Source of the DNA: Lepraria neglecta
Lineage: Eukaryota > Ascomycota > Lecanoromycetes > Lecanorales > Stereocaulaceae
Assembly (NCBI GenBank): GCA_033220425.1
Contig: CM065647.1
Span: forward strand, 620,001-684,000
DNA length: 64,000 nt
Direction of reading: 5' to 3'
Shown here: piece after piece, positions 44,387 through 54,293 of the stretch
How the letters are laid out: each line of letters begins with the position of its first letter
How positions within the stretch are numbered: position 1 is the first letter of the stretch
Position numbers and translations under genes: made by a program
Notes under the pieces: generated by a model
The model's input: the letters and a program-made list of their open reading frames with translations, nothing else
Databases searched by the model: none
Told to the model about the DNA's origin: nothing

Positions 44387-44823
44387 CCAATGTGAGTGTG
44401 GTGTGCATAGTATCATAACATTGGTATGCTTCGATAGCCAAGGATCTGATAAGCAGCTGCGCCTTTTTCTTATGGCTACGCAATTCGTTGATGATCGGAT
44501 TACCGATAAGTCATATACTCCCAGCTCTAGGATCTATACATAATTTAACTACTTGACTATGGCTTAGATTATAACGTTGACTCTCATGCTGGAATACTAA
44601 TTCATTTTCCCAAATGTAGACGTTCCAATACATGCTCATATCACAATAGATCTAACGTGTCTTAAGAGACTCAAAGTACTTTATGGAAGACTAGAACAAT
44701 TTACTGCTACCCTTGCTCACCACGATGGTCATCAACAGTCAAGTAGGGACCTTACCCTTCTAAAAATCAATCCATAGGTGCTGGAGCCGTCGGGCTGAGC
44801 TTCGCCAACCCACAATGCAGAAA

Positions 44824-45324
44824 TCAAAGAAAGGAGTCCAATTCAGCAAAATTCCAGAATGGGCTGCCGCCCTCCTGAAGGATGGGCATATCCCACACCT
44901 CCCGCTTAGCAGCCTCTGCTACACGTATCAAAACCCATTTCGCAAAATTGAAGTTCGAAAACCACGTCTCACGTTCCTTCCCCCACCCATACATATGATT
45001 CATCGTGCTCTGAAAGGCCCGAAAAGCGTCACTCTCTGTCCCTATTTAATGTCCTAGGCCGCCGTCGCGCAACTCAGGAACAGAACCTTCTTCCCGTGTA
45101 ATAAGATAATCTCGAACCGTTTTGATGAAATGTTGGCTCAGAGTATTAGCCGAGGACGTATGGTCGGTAAAGATAGGTCCCATAGGCGGTCTATACGGAC
45201 TAGTGATCAAGCACCTAGCTAGGGTACTGAGCTTCGGGTTGGGATCCACGTTCGTGAACGAGGTCAGCCAACACAGGGAATAAGTCAGCGCGTGTCGCAG
45301 AGCATACCGGGGCCACCTGTCCCT
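44824..45324 (-). pseudogene. Degenerate coding remnant, unknown family
   Basis: One minus-strand frame is open from 45324 to the stop at 44824 except for a TAA at 45048-45046. It reads like protein on both sides: LARCLITSPYRPPMGPIFTD, then TVRDYLITREEGSVPELRDG, and after the stop STMNHMYGWGKERETWFSNF and WDMPILQEGGSPFWNFAELD. A second frame just upstream (AVAQCLKGQVAPV) looks like a frameshifted continuation. I cannot name the family. It is probably a decayed gene. Confidence 0.35.
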
Positions 45325-45618
45325 TCAGGCACTGTGCGACAGCAACAACCCTCAACACTTCCACAATGCCTTAGACGACGCAAATCGGCACACTCTCAAG
45401 CCGGAACCGTGTCATCTGGAGCGCCACTTGAGGCCAGTGAAATTTCTCGTGGATACATAGCGTTCTAGGAAACAATGTTGGCGCAGGAATTTGTTTACCA
45501 AGGTAAGCTGCAGCATCTTCCATCATCCCATTGAGTCAGACCACCCATACCTGATCGTTTTCCTTTTAAATGTGATGACCGCAAAGCATATTGCTCACAT
45601 GAGGGGTTTCCAACAGAC

Positions 45619-46053
45619 GTGTTTTTCCATATGACGTACGGCGACTATGCAAACAGAATTGCCGACATATTGGAATCTGCCCAAGGAACCACCCATACTT
45701 GGCAGGAGTCCCGATCAAGGTACCCGAAAACTGACACAGTAAGGCCAGGGGTGGGACTACTGGACATACTAAACTCCGTGACCAGTACTTGGCAACCTGT
45801 GGCGCAAGAAGGGTTCCACAAACGTGACAAATGGGATGCAGATGGTGTACCAGTAGAACTATTGCAGTGCAACAGACGCACCATCATGGGGGTGGTCATG
45901 CAGATGCTACATTGCCTGGACCACGAATTCCAACGGACTGGAAAAGAATTCGATACCATAGAAGACAAGTCGAAAGTGGCATTTGCAGCGATCGGGAATC
46001 TGAGTCAAGCAGAAGCAGAGAGACAAGACCTTGTACGGTTAGGAAATAAATAG
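45619..46053 (+). CDS. Hypothetical protein fragment
   Basis: The plus frame is 144 codons; the first ATG is at 45631, and the frame runs upstream only through non-ATG starts. It contains YGDYANRIADILESAQGTTH, TSTWQPVAQEGFHKRDKWDA and RTIMGVVMQMLHCLDHEFQR. Composition is protein-like, without membrane segments. It lies tail-to-tail with the peroxiredoxin gene, less than 100 bp away. It could be a real small gene or the last exon of a longer one. Confidence 0.35.
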   Translation: MFFHMTYGDYANRIADILESAQGTTHTWQESRSRYPKTDTVRPGVGLLDILNSVTSTWQPVAQEGFHKRDKWDADGVPVELLQCNRRTIMGVVMQMLHCLDHEFQRTGKEFDTIEDKSKVAFAAIGNLSQAEAERQDLVRLGNK

Positions 46054-46146
46054 AGGCACGCTGCTCCTTGGCTGATGACTTGGTCAGCACGTTGGTCGAA
46101 TATGCCGCTTGCTCCAATGTCAATGAAGTCTATCCTCATTTTTGAA

Positions 46147-46926
46147 TTATTTGCCGACATTAGTAAACCTCAAATAGGGCTTGATCTCCCTAACCTCGCC
46201 AAATTTCTTCCTCGCGTCCTCCGTACTAACACTAGGCGGCACAATAACATCGTCTCCGGGTATCCAATTAATAGGCGTCGTAACACCCTTGCCATCGCCC
46301 GTTTGCAGCGAATCCACCACTCGCAAAACTTCTGAAGTATTCCTACCCGTAGAAGCCGGATACATCATCGTCAATCTGATCTTCTTCTGCGGGTCGATGA
46401 CAAAAACACTCCTTATCGTGAACGCGATGCCCTTATCATCTTTATTCGTAACGTCTTGGGCATCGACCATGTCATACGTGTATGCGATCTTCCTGTCCGC
46501 GTCGGCGATAATAGGGAATTGAAGGTCGGTCTTCGAGGTCTCATTGATATCCTGGATCCACCGGCCATGGGACGAGAGATCGTTTGCTGACAGACCGATC
46601 ATTTTGACGCCTCTCTTATCGAACTCACCTTTCATCTTCGCAAAAGCACCAAGCTCCGTTGTGCATACTGGTGTGAAGTCTGCTGGGTGTGAGAAAAGAA
46701 TGGCCCATTTGTCGCCGATCCAGGAGTGAAAATCGATGTCGCCTTGTGTGGTCTTTGCTTGGAAGTTTGGCGCTATGCTGCCGAGTCTGAGCCGTGGCTG
46801 CTCATCTGTGACGGTTGCAAGGGCACGGCGAAGGAGGAGAGAAGTCGAGGGCCGGACGGCTGGTCGGATGGAGGATGTGAGGGTTGTGAGCGAGCGGGGA
46901 GAGGCGCGAGTGAATAGGGATGCCAT
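46147..46926 (-). CDS. PRX1: Mitochondrial 1-Cys peroxiredoxin
   Basis: An intron-free frame of 259 residues. The first about 38 residues are basic, Ser/Thr-rich and lack acids (MASLFTRASPRSLTTLTSSI), a mitochondrial presequence. The peroxiredoxin 6-type domain follows: APNFQAKTTQGDIDFHSW, then FSHPADFTPVCTTELGAFAK with the peroxidatic Cys, then KMIGLSANDLSSHGRWIQDI, FPIIADADRKIAYTYDMVD, IRSVFVIDPQKKIRLTMMYP, TGRNTSEVLRVVDSLQ and the C-terminal extension typical of the 1-Cys class. It reduces H2O2 and organic hydroperoxides in the matrix. The length matches yeast Prx1 (261). Confidence 0.93.
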   Translation of the reverse strand: MASLFTRASPRSLTTLTSSIRPAVRPSTSLLLRRALATVTDEQPRLRLGSIAPNFQAKTTQGDIDFHSWIGDKWAILFSHPADFTPVCTTELGAFAKMKGEFDKRGVKMIGLSANDLSSHGRWIQDINETSKTDLQFPIIADADRKIAYTYDMVDAQDVTNKDDKGIAFTIRSVFVIDPQKKIRLTMMYPASTGRNTSEVLRVVDSLQTGDGKGVTTPINWIPGDDVIVPPSVSTEDARKKFGEVREIKPYLRFTNVGK

Positions 46927-47817
46927 TGTAGCTGCGGACGAGTTTCACTGATAGTTTTGGAGGCTGACAGATGGTTGTTGAGGAGAAAAAGGGAAAAGGT
47001 ATTGTAAACATTTTCTGCCATCAACTCTCGATTGCATCATCCGGGCCGACATTTCTTGGCAACGGCCTCCCAATGCTTGGCATCAACTAGATAATGGTAG
47101 GCAGGTACCTTTCTCAATACCACTAGTCAGCGCAATTGTGTCTTTGTTACTGGCGATTCTTGCTTTGATAGTCGTCACGAGTAATTAAAACCGGACTCTA
47201 CAACATTCAACGTCAGTATAGCCTTAGATAAAAACGCTTAGAGTCGAAACTCAATTCCTTATCCTATCCGCATTTGTGTTTCCGAGTTTCTAATTTCGCA
47301 GTTGCGTGAGTGAAAACTGTTGTTTTAGGTCTATCTGCCCCTCCGATGTAGCAGCTTCCGGCCGTTTAAAGCAGGAAGTCTTGTGTCTTTAGCTCGGCTT
47401 AAGCATAAAATGATCAACTTCCTACTTTCCCTGAGCAGTAAAGGGTCCACTGTCTGCTCCTTTGATGTAAGGAACATCACTGTTGTTTGCTACAATTGAG
47501 CAGAGATGAGATGACGACATTCGACAGTCAGAGAGTGCGAATGCTCAATCTGGTATAGGGTGCTGAACGATTGGAGGAACTAAGTTGTCTCTTTTGAGAC
47601 AGCGATGACTGAACATACCTCAACGCCTGCTTTTTCAAACTTTCAAGCAATAACCAATTCTCCCTCTATTCCTCTTGCCATAAAGTCCGCACCTCCCTTC
47701 CCTCCAATCAAGTGCCCACAACCTTCACCTCATTAATATTTTATGGCTTCGTTTTACTCAAATCCTCCCCAACAATAACCAGATCCTCGTTCTTCCCTAA
47801 CCTCCAAACTCCCAATC
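46927..47817. other. Intergenic stretch, nothing recognised
   Basis: It holds the promoter of the peroxiredoxin gene on the left and the end of the amidohydrolase remnant on the right. No gene is seen. Confidence 0.35.
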
Positions 47818-49451
47818 TCATCTCCCATCAAGACTTGTTTTGCCGCGTTCTTTTTCACGCCCCTTGATGCCTCCTCCAGCCCCACACGCTGCGTTTTCAC
47901 CTAGAATTTGGCCATTCGAATACATCAGTCGCGAAATCGCTGTCTTAATATGCAGCAATGGGTTCACATTAGTAACGGGAGAATCGTTGTGGAAGGAGTA
48001 ACAAAAGATTTTGGAGCTGTCGCCGTGGACAGGGTCGATTCGCATAGCTCTGTCGGGCCCGAGGACCCAATGTATGAATGCTTGGCCCCAGTAGTAGACA
48101 TGGCCGATGGTATGGGATATTCCCAAGCCGAGACTGGCGGCGCGGGAGACTTGGGCGGGTGAGGTGACGGTGAAATGCTCGATTCGTTGCATGATGGTCT
48201 CATCCTTGGTCTTGGGCAGGATTTCCTCAGAGCAACCGAGGGCGCGGTCCGTAGCTCGATCGCCATTGGAGTGGACCAGTAATTGCCAACCCTTGGCCAT
48301 CCATTTGGACATCAGATCTGTCAGAGGTGTTTCCTTTTTGGAGTCGTAGGGATAATTCAACGTGCCGCACGGATCGGGTTTCGGGTTCAGGTTTTTGATG
48401 TAGGGCTCGTTGACTGCAGCAGTAAATCCTTGAGTTGAGCCATCGGCCTAGTACTTGATAGAGCGGACAGTAACGTTACCAAGTAGCACCGGCGGCGTGT
48501 TGCTAGGCAATAGGCCTTTTTCGACGGAATTGATCGATACGGCACCGAGGAAGCGCACAGGCAGAGGTGTACAGATGGGGCTTGTAGTAATAGCGCCCGT
48601 GAAATTGATATCGCTATCCGAAACGCTACCGATACCGGCGTCGAAGACTGTGGTGCAGCCCGCTCTCGCCCATGTTTGAAGTACGGGCTTGCACAAGACA
48701 GACCATTCGTCGGACGTGGTAGGTACTGGGATTGGCTTTGCTACTTTTCCTACGCCAGCTTCCACCACAACGCCTGTGAGTTTGTCGCTCTTCCTGACGA
48801 AGTCCGAATCCGCTGTATCGGGAGACATCTTGGCTCTCCATGTTAAAATAGGCGAGATGTCCAGATAGGTTGATTTAAAAAAATGGAACAGAAACCTGCT
48901 TCCCATCGATCGTAGTCTTAGACCAGGTATTAAGAAGGTCAATATTTGGGTCACAGTGTCGTGGAACCCGCGATGGATCCCAACCGTACCCAGCAACCCA
49001 TGAGTCTGCGTCTTTGATATTGGCCAGCTTTTCCTTGGCAAGCGATTCCGCAGCATCGCGGGAGTCGACTTGCAGCGGTGAAAAATCGACTAAGAAGCGT
49101 TTGGCCAAGGCTGTCAGGAGCATGTGTAGATGTGGTTCAATGAAGCCAGGAGTACACAAGCGCCTTTAAGATCCTTAGTGTGCACATGAGAGCCGGCAGC
49201 TTGCTTGACGACTTGCTCGCTCTGAGCAAGTAGGCCAGCAGCTATGATCTAAGCACGGTGAATGGCAAGGCTTTCGACAGGCGAGAGCTTTCTTCCGGCC
49301 ATGGTGATGATGGTGCCATTCTTGAAGATAGTCGCCATGTCGTCCGGTGGTAAAGCATCCCGGGCGCTGGAATTGGTACATTGCTTAGATCAAGATCTTT
49401 TGTGAGTGCTTGAGCAAGACGGTGGAGCCCTGGATCGCAAGAGTGGTCCAT
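47818..49451 (-). pseudogene. YtcJ-type amidohydrolase pseudogene
   Basis: Minus-strand fragments follow the order of the family (amidohydrolase 3). They read ATIFKNGTIITMAGRKLSPV, then TPGFIEPHLHML (metal-binding HxH), then WVAGYGWDPSRVP, TGVVVEAGVG, ARAGCTTVFDAGIGS, ADGSTQGFTAAVNEPYI, WQLLVHSNGDRATDRAL, RIEHFTVTSPAQV, GISHTIGHVYYWG and SFHNDSPVTNVNPLLHIKTA. The frame is broken by a TAG at 49251 in place of a Gln codon, a frameshift near 49160, a TAG at 48450 where homologs have Trp, and a missing segment around 48880; the C-terminus is truncated. Functional members hydrolyse amide or amine-linked substrates; this copy cannot. Confidence 0.7.
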
Positions 49452-50283
49452 GTTGAGTTATCGCTCTATGTATTAGGTAGGAAGCATGTGCAGTGTATTC
49501 AAACCAGAAGGGAGTAAGGACAAGGAGCAAGACTAGAAGTACTGTGGGATGTAGTGAAAGAGAAGATGTGGACGTGTGCACAGCATGTATACCCACTAAG
49601 AGGATGAGCCATGGCAATTTTGGAAAGAGACCAGTGCAGACAACGTCATAAACTGTGGCGATAGCACAGCACTTAACCCATGATTGGAGACCTAGCCCAT
49701 CAGAGATTGAAGATCCAATGGTGGATAGGACCCAGCTGTCAAGTTTGCAGATGGCGTCTTCAAGTCAGCATGTTGAGGAACATATGGCTGGCTGAGCGGC
49801 AACTTAGCTTGGGACAGTCACACTCCAATCCAAGAATGCTCTAGTGATCCGCAGCTAATGCAAAGTCCTTCCCACACACGGAGTAGTGTCTGCATAGTAT
49901 GCGTTGACATCCTTACTCCTTGCATCGCTTTGCTGTCAAATCGAGATCATCGTGTGCTGGTGGAGGAGTTTGGTACAAACATGCAGCGAATTTGGCCGAG
50001 GACCCAGGTGGAACGGAAGTGGTGAACAATATTGATCATGCATCTATGCTCTAGGTCATATCCCTATAGCTCAAAGTCAACAGCATCAAGTCTGCGGGCG
50101 TTTTCGAGTACTAGCAACTCTGTCAAGTGTGCAAACCCCAGAAATCTGCGTCACGAATTGTATCCAGATCTTGATTTCAGGCCGAATCTCTCCACATAAC
50201 CCATATATACAATTAATGCTGGTCTACCGTAGCTTCGTGATCCCGTTCATTATATACAACGTACTTCTCTCATCCTAGCCCTC
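49452..50283. other. Intergenic stretch, nothing recognised
   Basis: No supported gene. A 75-codon minus frame at 49390-49617 is hydrophobic but overlaps the amidohydrolase remnant's 5' end in another frame. Confidence 0.35.
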
Positions 50284-50908
50284 CTAGTCTTCCCCCAAAC
50301 TCGCCCTGACATTCGCCCTACATCTCTTCCTAAACTCCTTCGGATCCTCTCTCCACATTCTGGCTGCTTCAACATTTGCAGGACTTTCGTCGTTCGGACT
50401 GCTCAGCATACTAATGACGCTTAACAAAATGGTCTCGGGTGTCTGGACGGGTGACCATCGTTCTGAGGCGGACTCGTAGCCGTAGGGATCGTTGGTGGGC
50501 GCGTGCAGGATGGAAATGCAGACGTCGCCGGTTGAGTAAACTGCAAGTAGAGATTGAGGTTAGCTGGTTGTACTTTTGAACTCCCAGGTAGGAGGGTGGC
50601 GTACTATTAGGGTGAAATATAGGCGTCTGAAACGTCATCTTTGGCGGTAGATGTGGATACTCGGGTGGAAATATGAGATGGGCGCGGTAGAATCCTCCTA
50701 CAACTCTCATCAGCATTATGCCGAACCGTGATCACATTATTCCTGCCGTACCGCCATAGAACTTGCAGTCATCCGAGATCATAAGCATGACCTCCCACTC
50801 GAAAATGTTGTCTTTCACCAGCCCGCAACTTATGCCCGGTATGTCCTTATCGCTTTGCATCTGCTTGAGTTGCCGACCCAATAGCCCTGAGGCCGCTGAG
50901 CCCGCCAT
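50284..50908 (-). CDS. UBC7: Ubiquitin-conjugating enzyme E2, UBC7/UBE2G2 type
   Basis: Exons 50908-50752, 50697-50605 and 50540-50284 (introns of 54 and 64 nt; phases agree) give 168 residues, the normal length. It reads MAGSAASGLLGRQLKQMQSD, CGLVKDNIFEWEVMLMISDD, FPPEYPHLPPKMTFQTPIFH with HPN, then IYSTGDVCISILHAPTNDPY carrying the catalytic Cys, then the acidic loop typical of the class and YESASERWSPVQTPETILLS, MLSSPNDESPANVEAARMW. In yeast Ubc7 works with Cue1 and the ligases Hrd1/Doa10 in ER-associated degradation; the same role is likely here. Confidence 0.92.
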
Positions 50909-51515
50909 GCTGGTGGTGTTGTGACGAATGTCTGAGCGTGATTCGCAAGGACGTGAGCTGTGCAGGCGGTAGTTGTTGCTGAGGCGCTGATCGTTGGAGA
51001 TTCGGGTTTCGTGAGGTCGTAAAGGTGATGCTGGTCGTTCTAACGTCGGATAAGAAGAGGAAAGTACAGAATGCCCGCGAAGTATGACTGCAGCAATAAA
51101 TACGCTGGTTAAATCGTGTCTCGTCGACCGTTGAGATCGAAGGAAGAGCCAAGTCCAATAGCGGAATTACTCCGGCGGACCTTGATCGCCACTTCCCATG
51201 GGTCAGTCGTTGTATAACTCGCAAGAGTGGATTTTCTCAGCAAGATGGAATCAGAAAAATCGTGGCAAAGAAGTTCGCTTTTGTGTTGAAGTACAATTAT
51301 GCCTATCTGCCCGAGCAAACCAATCCATGAAAACAAGCTAGAACTTTTGGATTGTCTTTGTACAAATATTCCTTTCCTTATACACCTTTGAGCAACAAAC
51401 CACCTAGTACTTCACAAGTGACTCCACCGAATGCCGCGCACCGATACAGGAAAGGGTACATCGCTGTACAAGAAGCTCATATCGTACCAATGTCGTAAAG
51501 ACTCCTCCTTCAATC
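50909..51515. other. Intergenic stretch, nothing recognised
   Basis: Minus frames at 50847-51224 and 51109-51336 overlap the UBC7 5' region and lack recognisable protein features. The UBC7 promoter is presumably here. Confidence 0.35.
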
Positions 51516-52484
51516 TTACAGAAAGATAACTGTCAAAATCAGTCCGACGATGACAGCACCATTCATGATTGCGGTGCCAGGGTCTAGTAGGTTCGCAGCT
51601 CCTTTGCTGATGCACCCGCAACTTGTGTCGTTACGGTACTTGTCCGTGGTGCAATTGTAGTTCCCTGTATAGTACTCGCTGCTTCAGCAGTCACTACGGT
51701 GACGGTACTACCATCGGCGATAGTCGGAATAGCCGTTGTCTCTGGAACTATGCTGGGCGGTATTGTCGTACCGGGAATTGTTGTCGTATATGTGATCTTT
51801 TTGCCTAGCGCTGTGCCCAGAATAGCAGTCCCACTCCCTGAAGCTGTGTATTGTGTAGGAAGCGAAAGCGTTGCTGTATCTGGCTTGGACGGCGACGAAG
51901 ACGAGCCGTAGATGTTGCCTGATGTCCCATCTGCTAGAGTGTAGTTTCCGCTAATCAGGTTTGCTGTAGAGCCGTCTGAGGAGGTGTAGTTGCCCGATAC
52001 GATTTGGCCGTAGGAATCGCAGAGAGGTGTTAGTTCGTGGTGTAGTTGTCGTAAGACATTAGTTACTGACGAGACCATCTCTGAATGTAGACAAATTCAC
52101 ATAGCAGAAGGGGAGGTTGTAGTCTTGGAGAAAAAGGCATTGCGTTCCATCGGCACCTGTAACACAGATCAACTTTGTCCAACATGAGGGCTATCAACCC
52201 CACTGCTTACAGCACAGGCTACCTCCTGACGCTCTAATGCAAAGTGCGCCCTCATCTTGTTGAGTATCCCGCTTTTGATTCTTGTTGCTGTCAACGGTGT
52301 TGACAATGTCGACAAAGATCGAAGATAATGCGCTGCCGACTGGAGGCTCCGTCGTGGAGGCGCCCTTAGGGCTGCAAACCGTATAGCTCTTGGTGCAGTC
52401 TGTTTTGGCACCTAGAGTGCTGCCGCAAATAACCACGTGCGCGTAGGAGAGGAAGATGAAGACGAGGGCGGCTGTAGTGAACAT
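51516..52484 (-). pseudogene. GPI-anchored-type secreted protein with apparent frameshifts
   Basis: Exon 1 (52484-52211) has a signal peptide and a Cys-containing mature N-terminus; a 54-nt intron (52210-52157) leads into CADGTQCLFLQDYNLPFCYV. The frame then breaks near 52080 and resumes as DSYGQIVSGNYTSSDGSTAN, NYTLADGTSGNIYGSSSSPS and a Thr/Pro-rich stalk (ITYTTTIPGTTIPPSIVPET). Near 51600 it breaks again: the hydrophobic GPI-signal-like tail (LDPGTAIMNGAVIVGLILTV, stop at 51516) lies one frame off. This layout is that of a common ascomycete cell-surface family. Two breaks suggest decay or sequence error rather than a functional gene as read. Confidence 0.55.
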
Positions 52485-54293
52485 TTTCGGCAGTAGAGTT
52501 TCAAAGTCGCGGCTACTCAGGTTTCGAAGACGGAAAAAAAGTTTGACGTTGTTGCGACTTGCAGGTAAAGAGCCTTTGGGAGATGGGACAAAAGTTCAAG
52601 CGCGCAGGTGGGGTCACCGTCAAGCTTTTGAGCCGGTCTCGCTTGTGCAAGGTACATATGCGCTGTCGAGGAGAGCTGCATGATCCATCAGTCTGGGCTT
52701 GTCGGCACGCAAAAGCGAGTATCGTATTTCTTCCAGAGGAACATCTCTATCTTGGCACACATGACGAATCTCAAGAGCTGCCTGGCGCGGTCGCCTTGTC
52801 TATGCGCTGGTCAGCGATTCGGCCGAGATGGACGTTGAAGATGAGTAGTAGAGCTGGCAAAGGACCCTTTCCATCAACCCCCTTGCAATTAGTAGCCAGG
52901 TTACTACTCTGTACTCTTCACCAAGTTCATCTCAGACGATCTGGCATTGCGATTGCTGCAAGGGCAATTGGATACAACAACTCCTAGAAAGGAAAGCGCG
53001 ACAGACGACAGGTCACATAGACGAGTCCTTTAAACTGCGCTAGATGCTCTCCAGTCTGCCTTTCTTATTCAACCAGTCAAAGGAGCTGAATGACAAATAT
53101 TCCTTCCTCCAATCGGTTTCTTGACTGAGCTCGTGGCTTACCCTCTCACTCTTCCACGTGAGACAGAAGAGACTTCCCGTTACAGTTTCGACCGCGGATT
53201 TGAATTTGCCTGGTAATCTGGCCATCAAGCTAATGCGATTATTCGTGGATGCTCCCTCCGCCAGCTTTTCAGCCCCTTCGCTTTGACATTCTACCTTCAT
53301 CTTGTTGGCATCGCTCCTCCTAGGCTCTCCAACCGTCATAACCTTGGACAAATTGAAGTCTCGCCGAAGTTCAAGTTCCCTGTACTGTACATGCACTAGG
53401 CAGTGTTTGGCGCTTTGATCGCGAGGCTTACTGCTATTTCAAATCAGTATCGACGATCATTAGGCAAAGCATTCTCGAACTTTTCATTGGATGACAGCTA
53501 AATCCTACGGCCTTCAAACCCCAGCTAGGGCCTACAGATCTGAGTGCTTCTAGATCGAATGTTTTTATTCAGGTCATTTGAGGTCAGCAATAATGGTCGA
53601 GATCAGTGTCAACAAATTGAGCCATAGCGGAATGCAGATCTCCACACACAACCCTGGCCAATCAAGTAAAATGCCTCCTGTACTCCGCGTGTACCTGCTT
53701 CAGATAATGCTCCTCGAACCACCGTCGAAGCATAAATGGAGTTTCGATCGCACGGTTAGCGGCTTGGGTATGTGACATTGCGGTAGCTCCCTTGGTCCGC
53801 CCAACCCGTGTGGCACACGCGAACGTCTCTCGCGATCTTCGCTTTTGGTTGGAATTCTCATACCTCAAAAATGCCCGTACCTGTCTCGAACTTTCCTTTT
53901 ATTTAACGCTATACGCCACATCCCGGAGTCTCTAATCGGCTTCTCTAAAACAACTTGACGTTTTCCAGTAGATTCATAAAGATTGGATGGCCCACTTTCA
54001 CTGTTTCCTCCACTGTTCTCTTCTCTACTGCCTTAAGGCTGTAGACGCATGTCCATCATTCGTCATTAGTTAAGAATTAGCCAGTCTGAATGACTGCTGG
54101 TATTTTTTACTCTGTGTTTGTCACCCTAATATGAGCCTTGACGAAACTTGTTTCCAATACATCTTTTAGTGAGTCAGCGGTCACGAATGCTCGCTGTTTC
54201 CCAATCTTCTGTCCACTGGGGCTCTGTTCGTGCGAGTTCTCAGAGTTCTAGCGCTGTTTGAAACCCTCCACTATGGGGTGAAAATTGTCAATC
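52485..54293. other. Gene-poor stretch, no supported gene
   Basis: Frames at 52559-52987 (plus) and 53040-53396 (minus, internal ATG giving about 99 codons) lack motifs or gene structure. The last few hundred bases should hold the promoter of the P450 gene. Confidence 0.35.

Noticed and set aside
44778-44812. GAGAVGLSFA, like a dinucleotide-binding start
   Set aside because: The frame ends after about 35 codons and no further Rossmann-fold or enzyme landmarks follow; probably chance.
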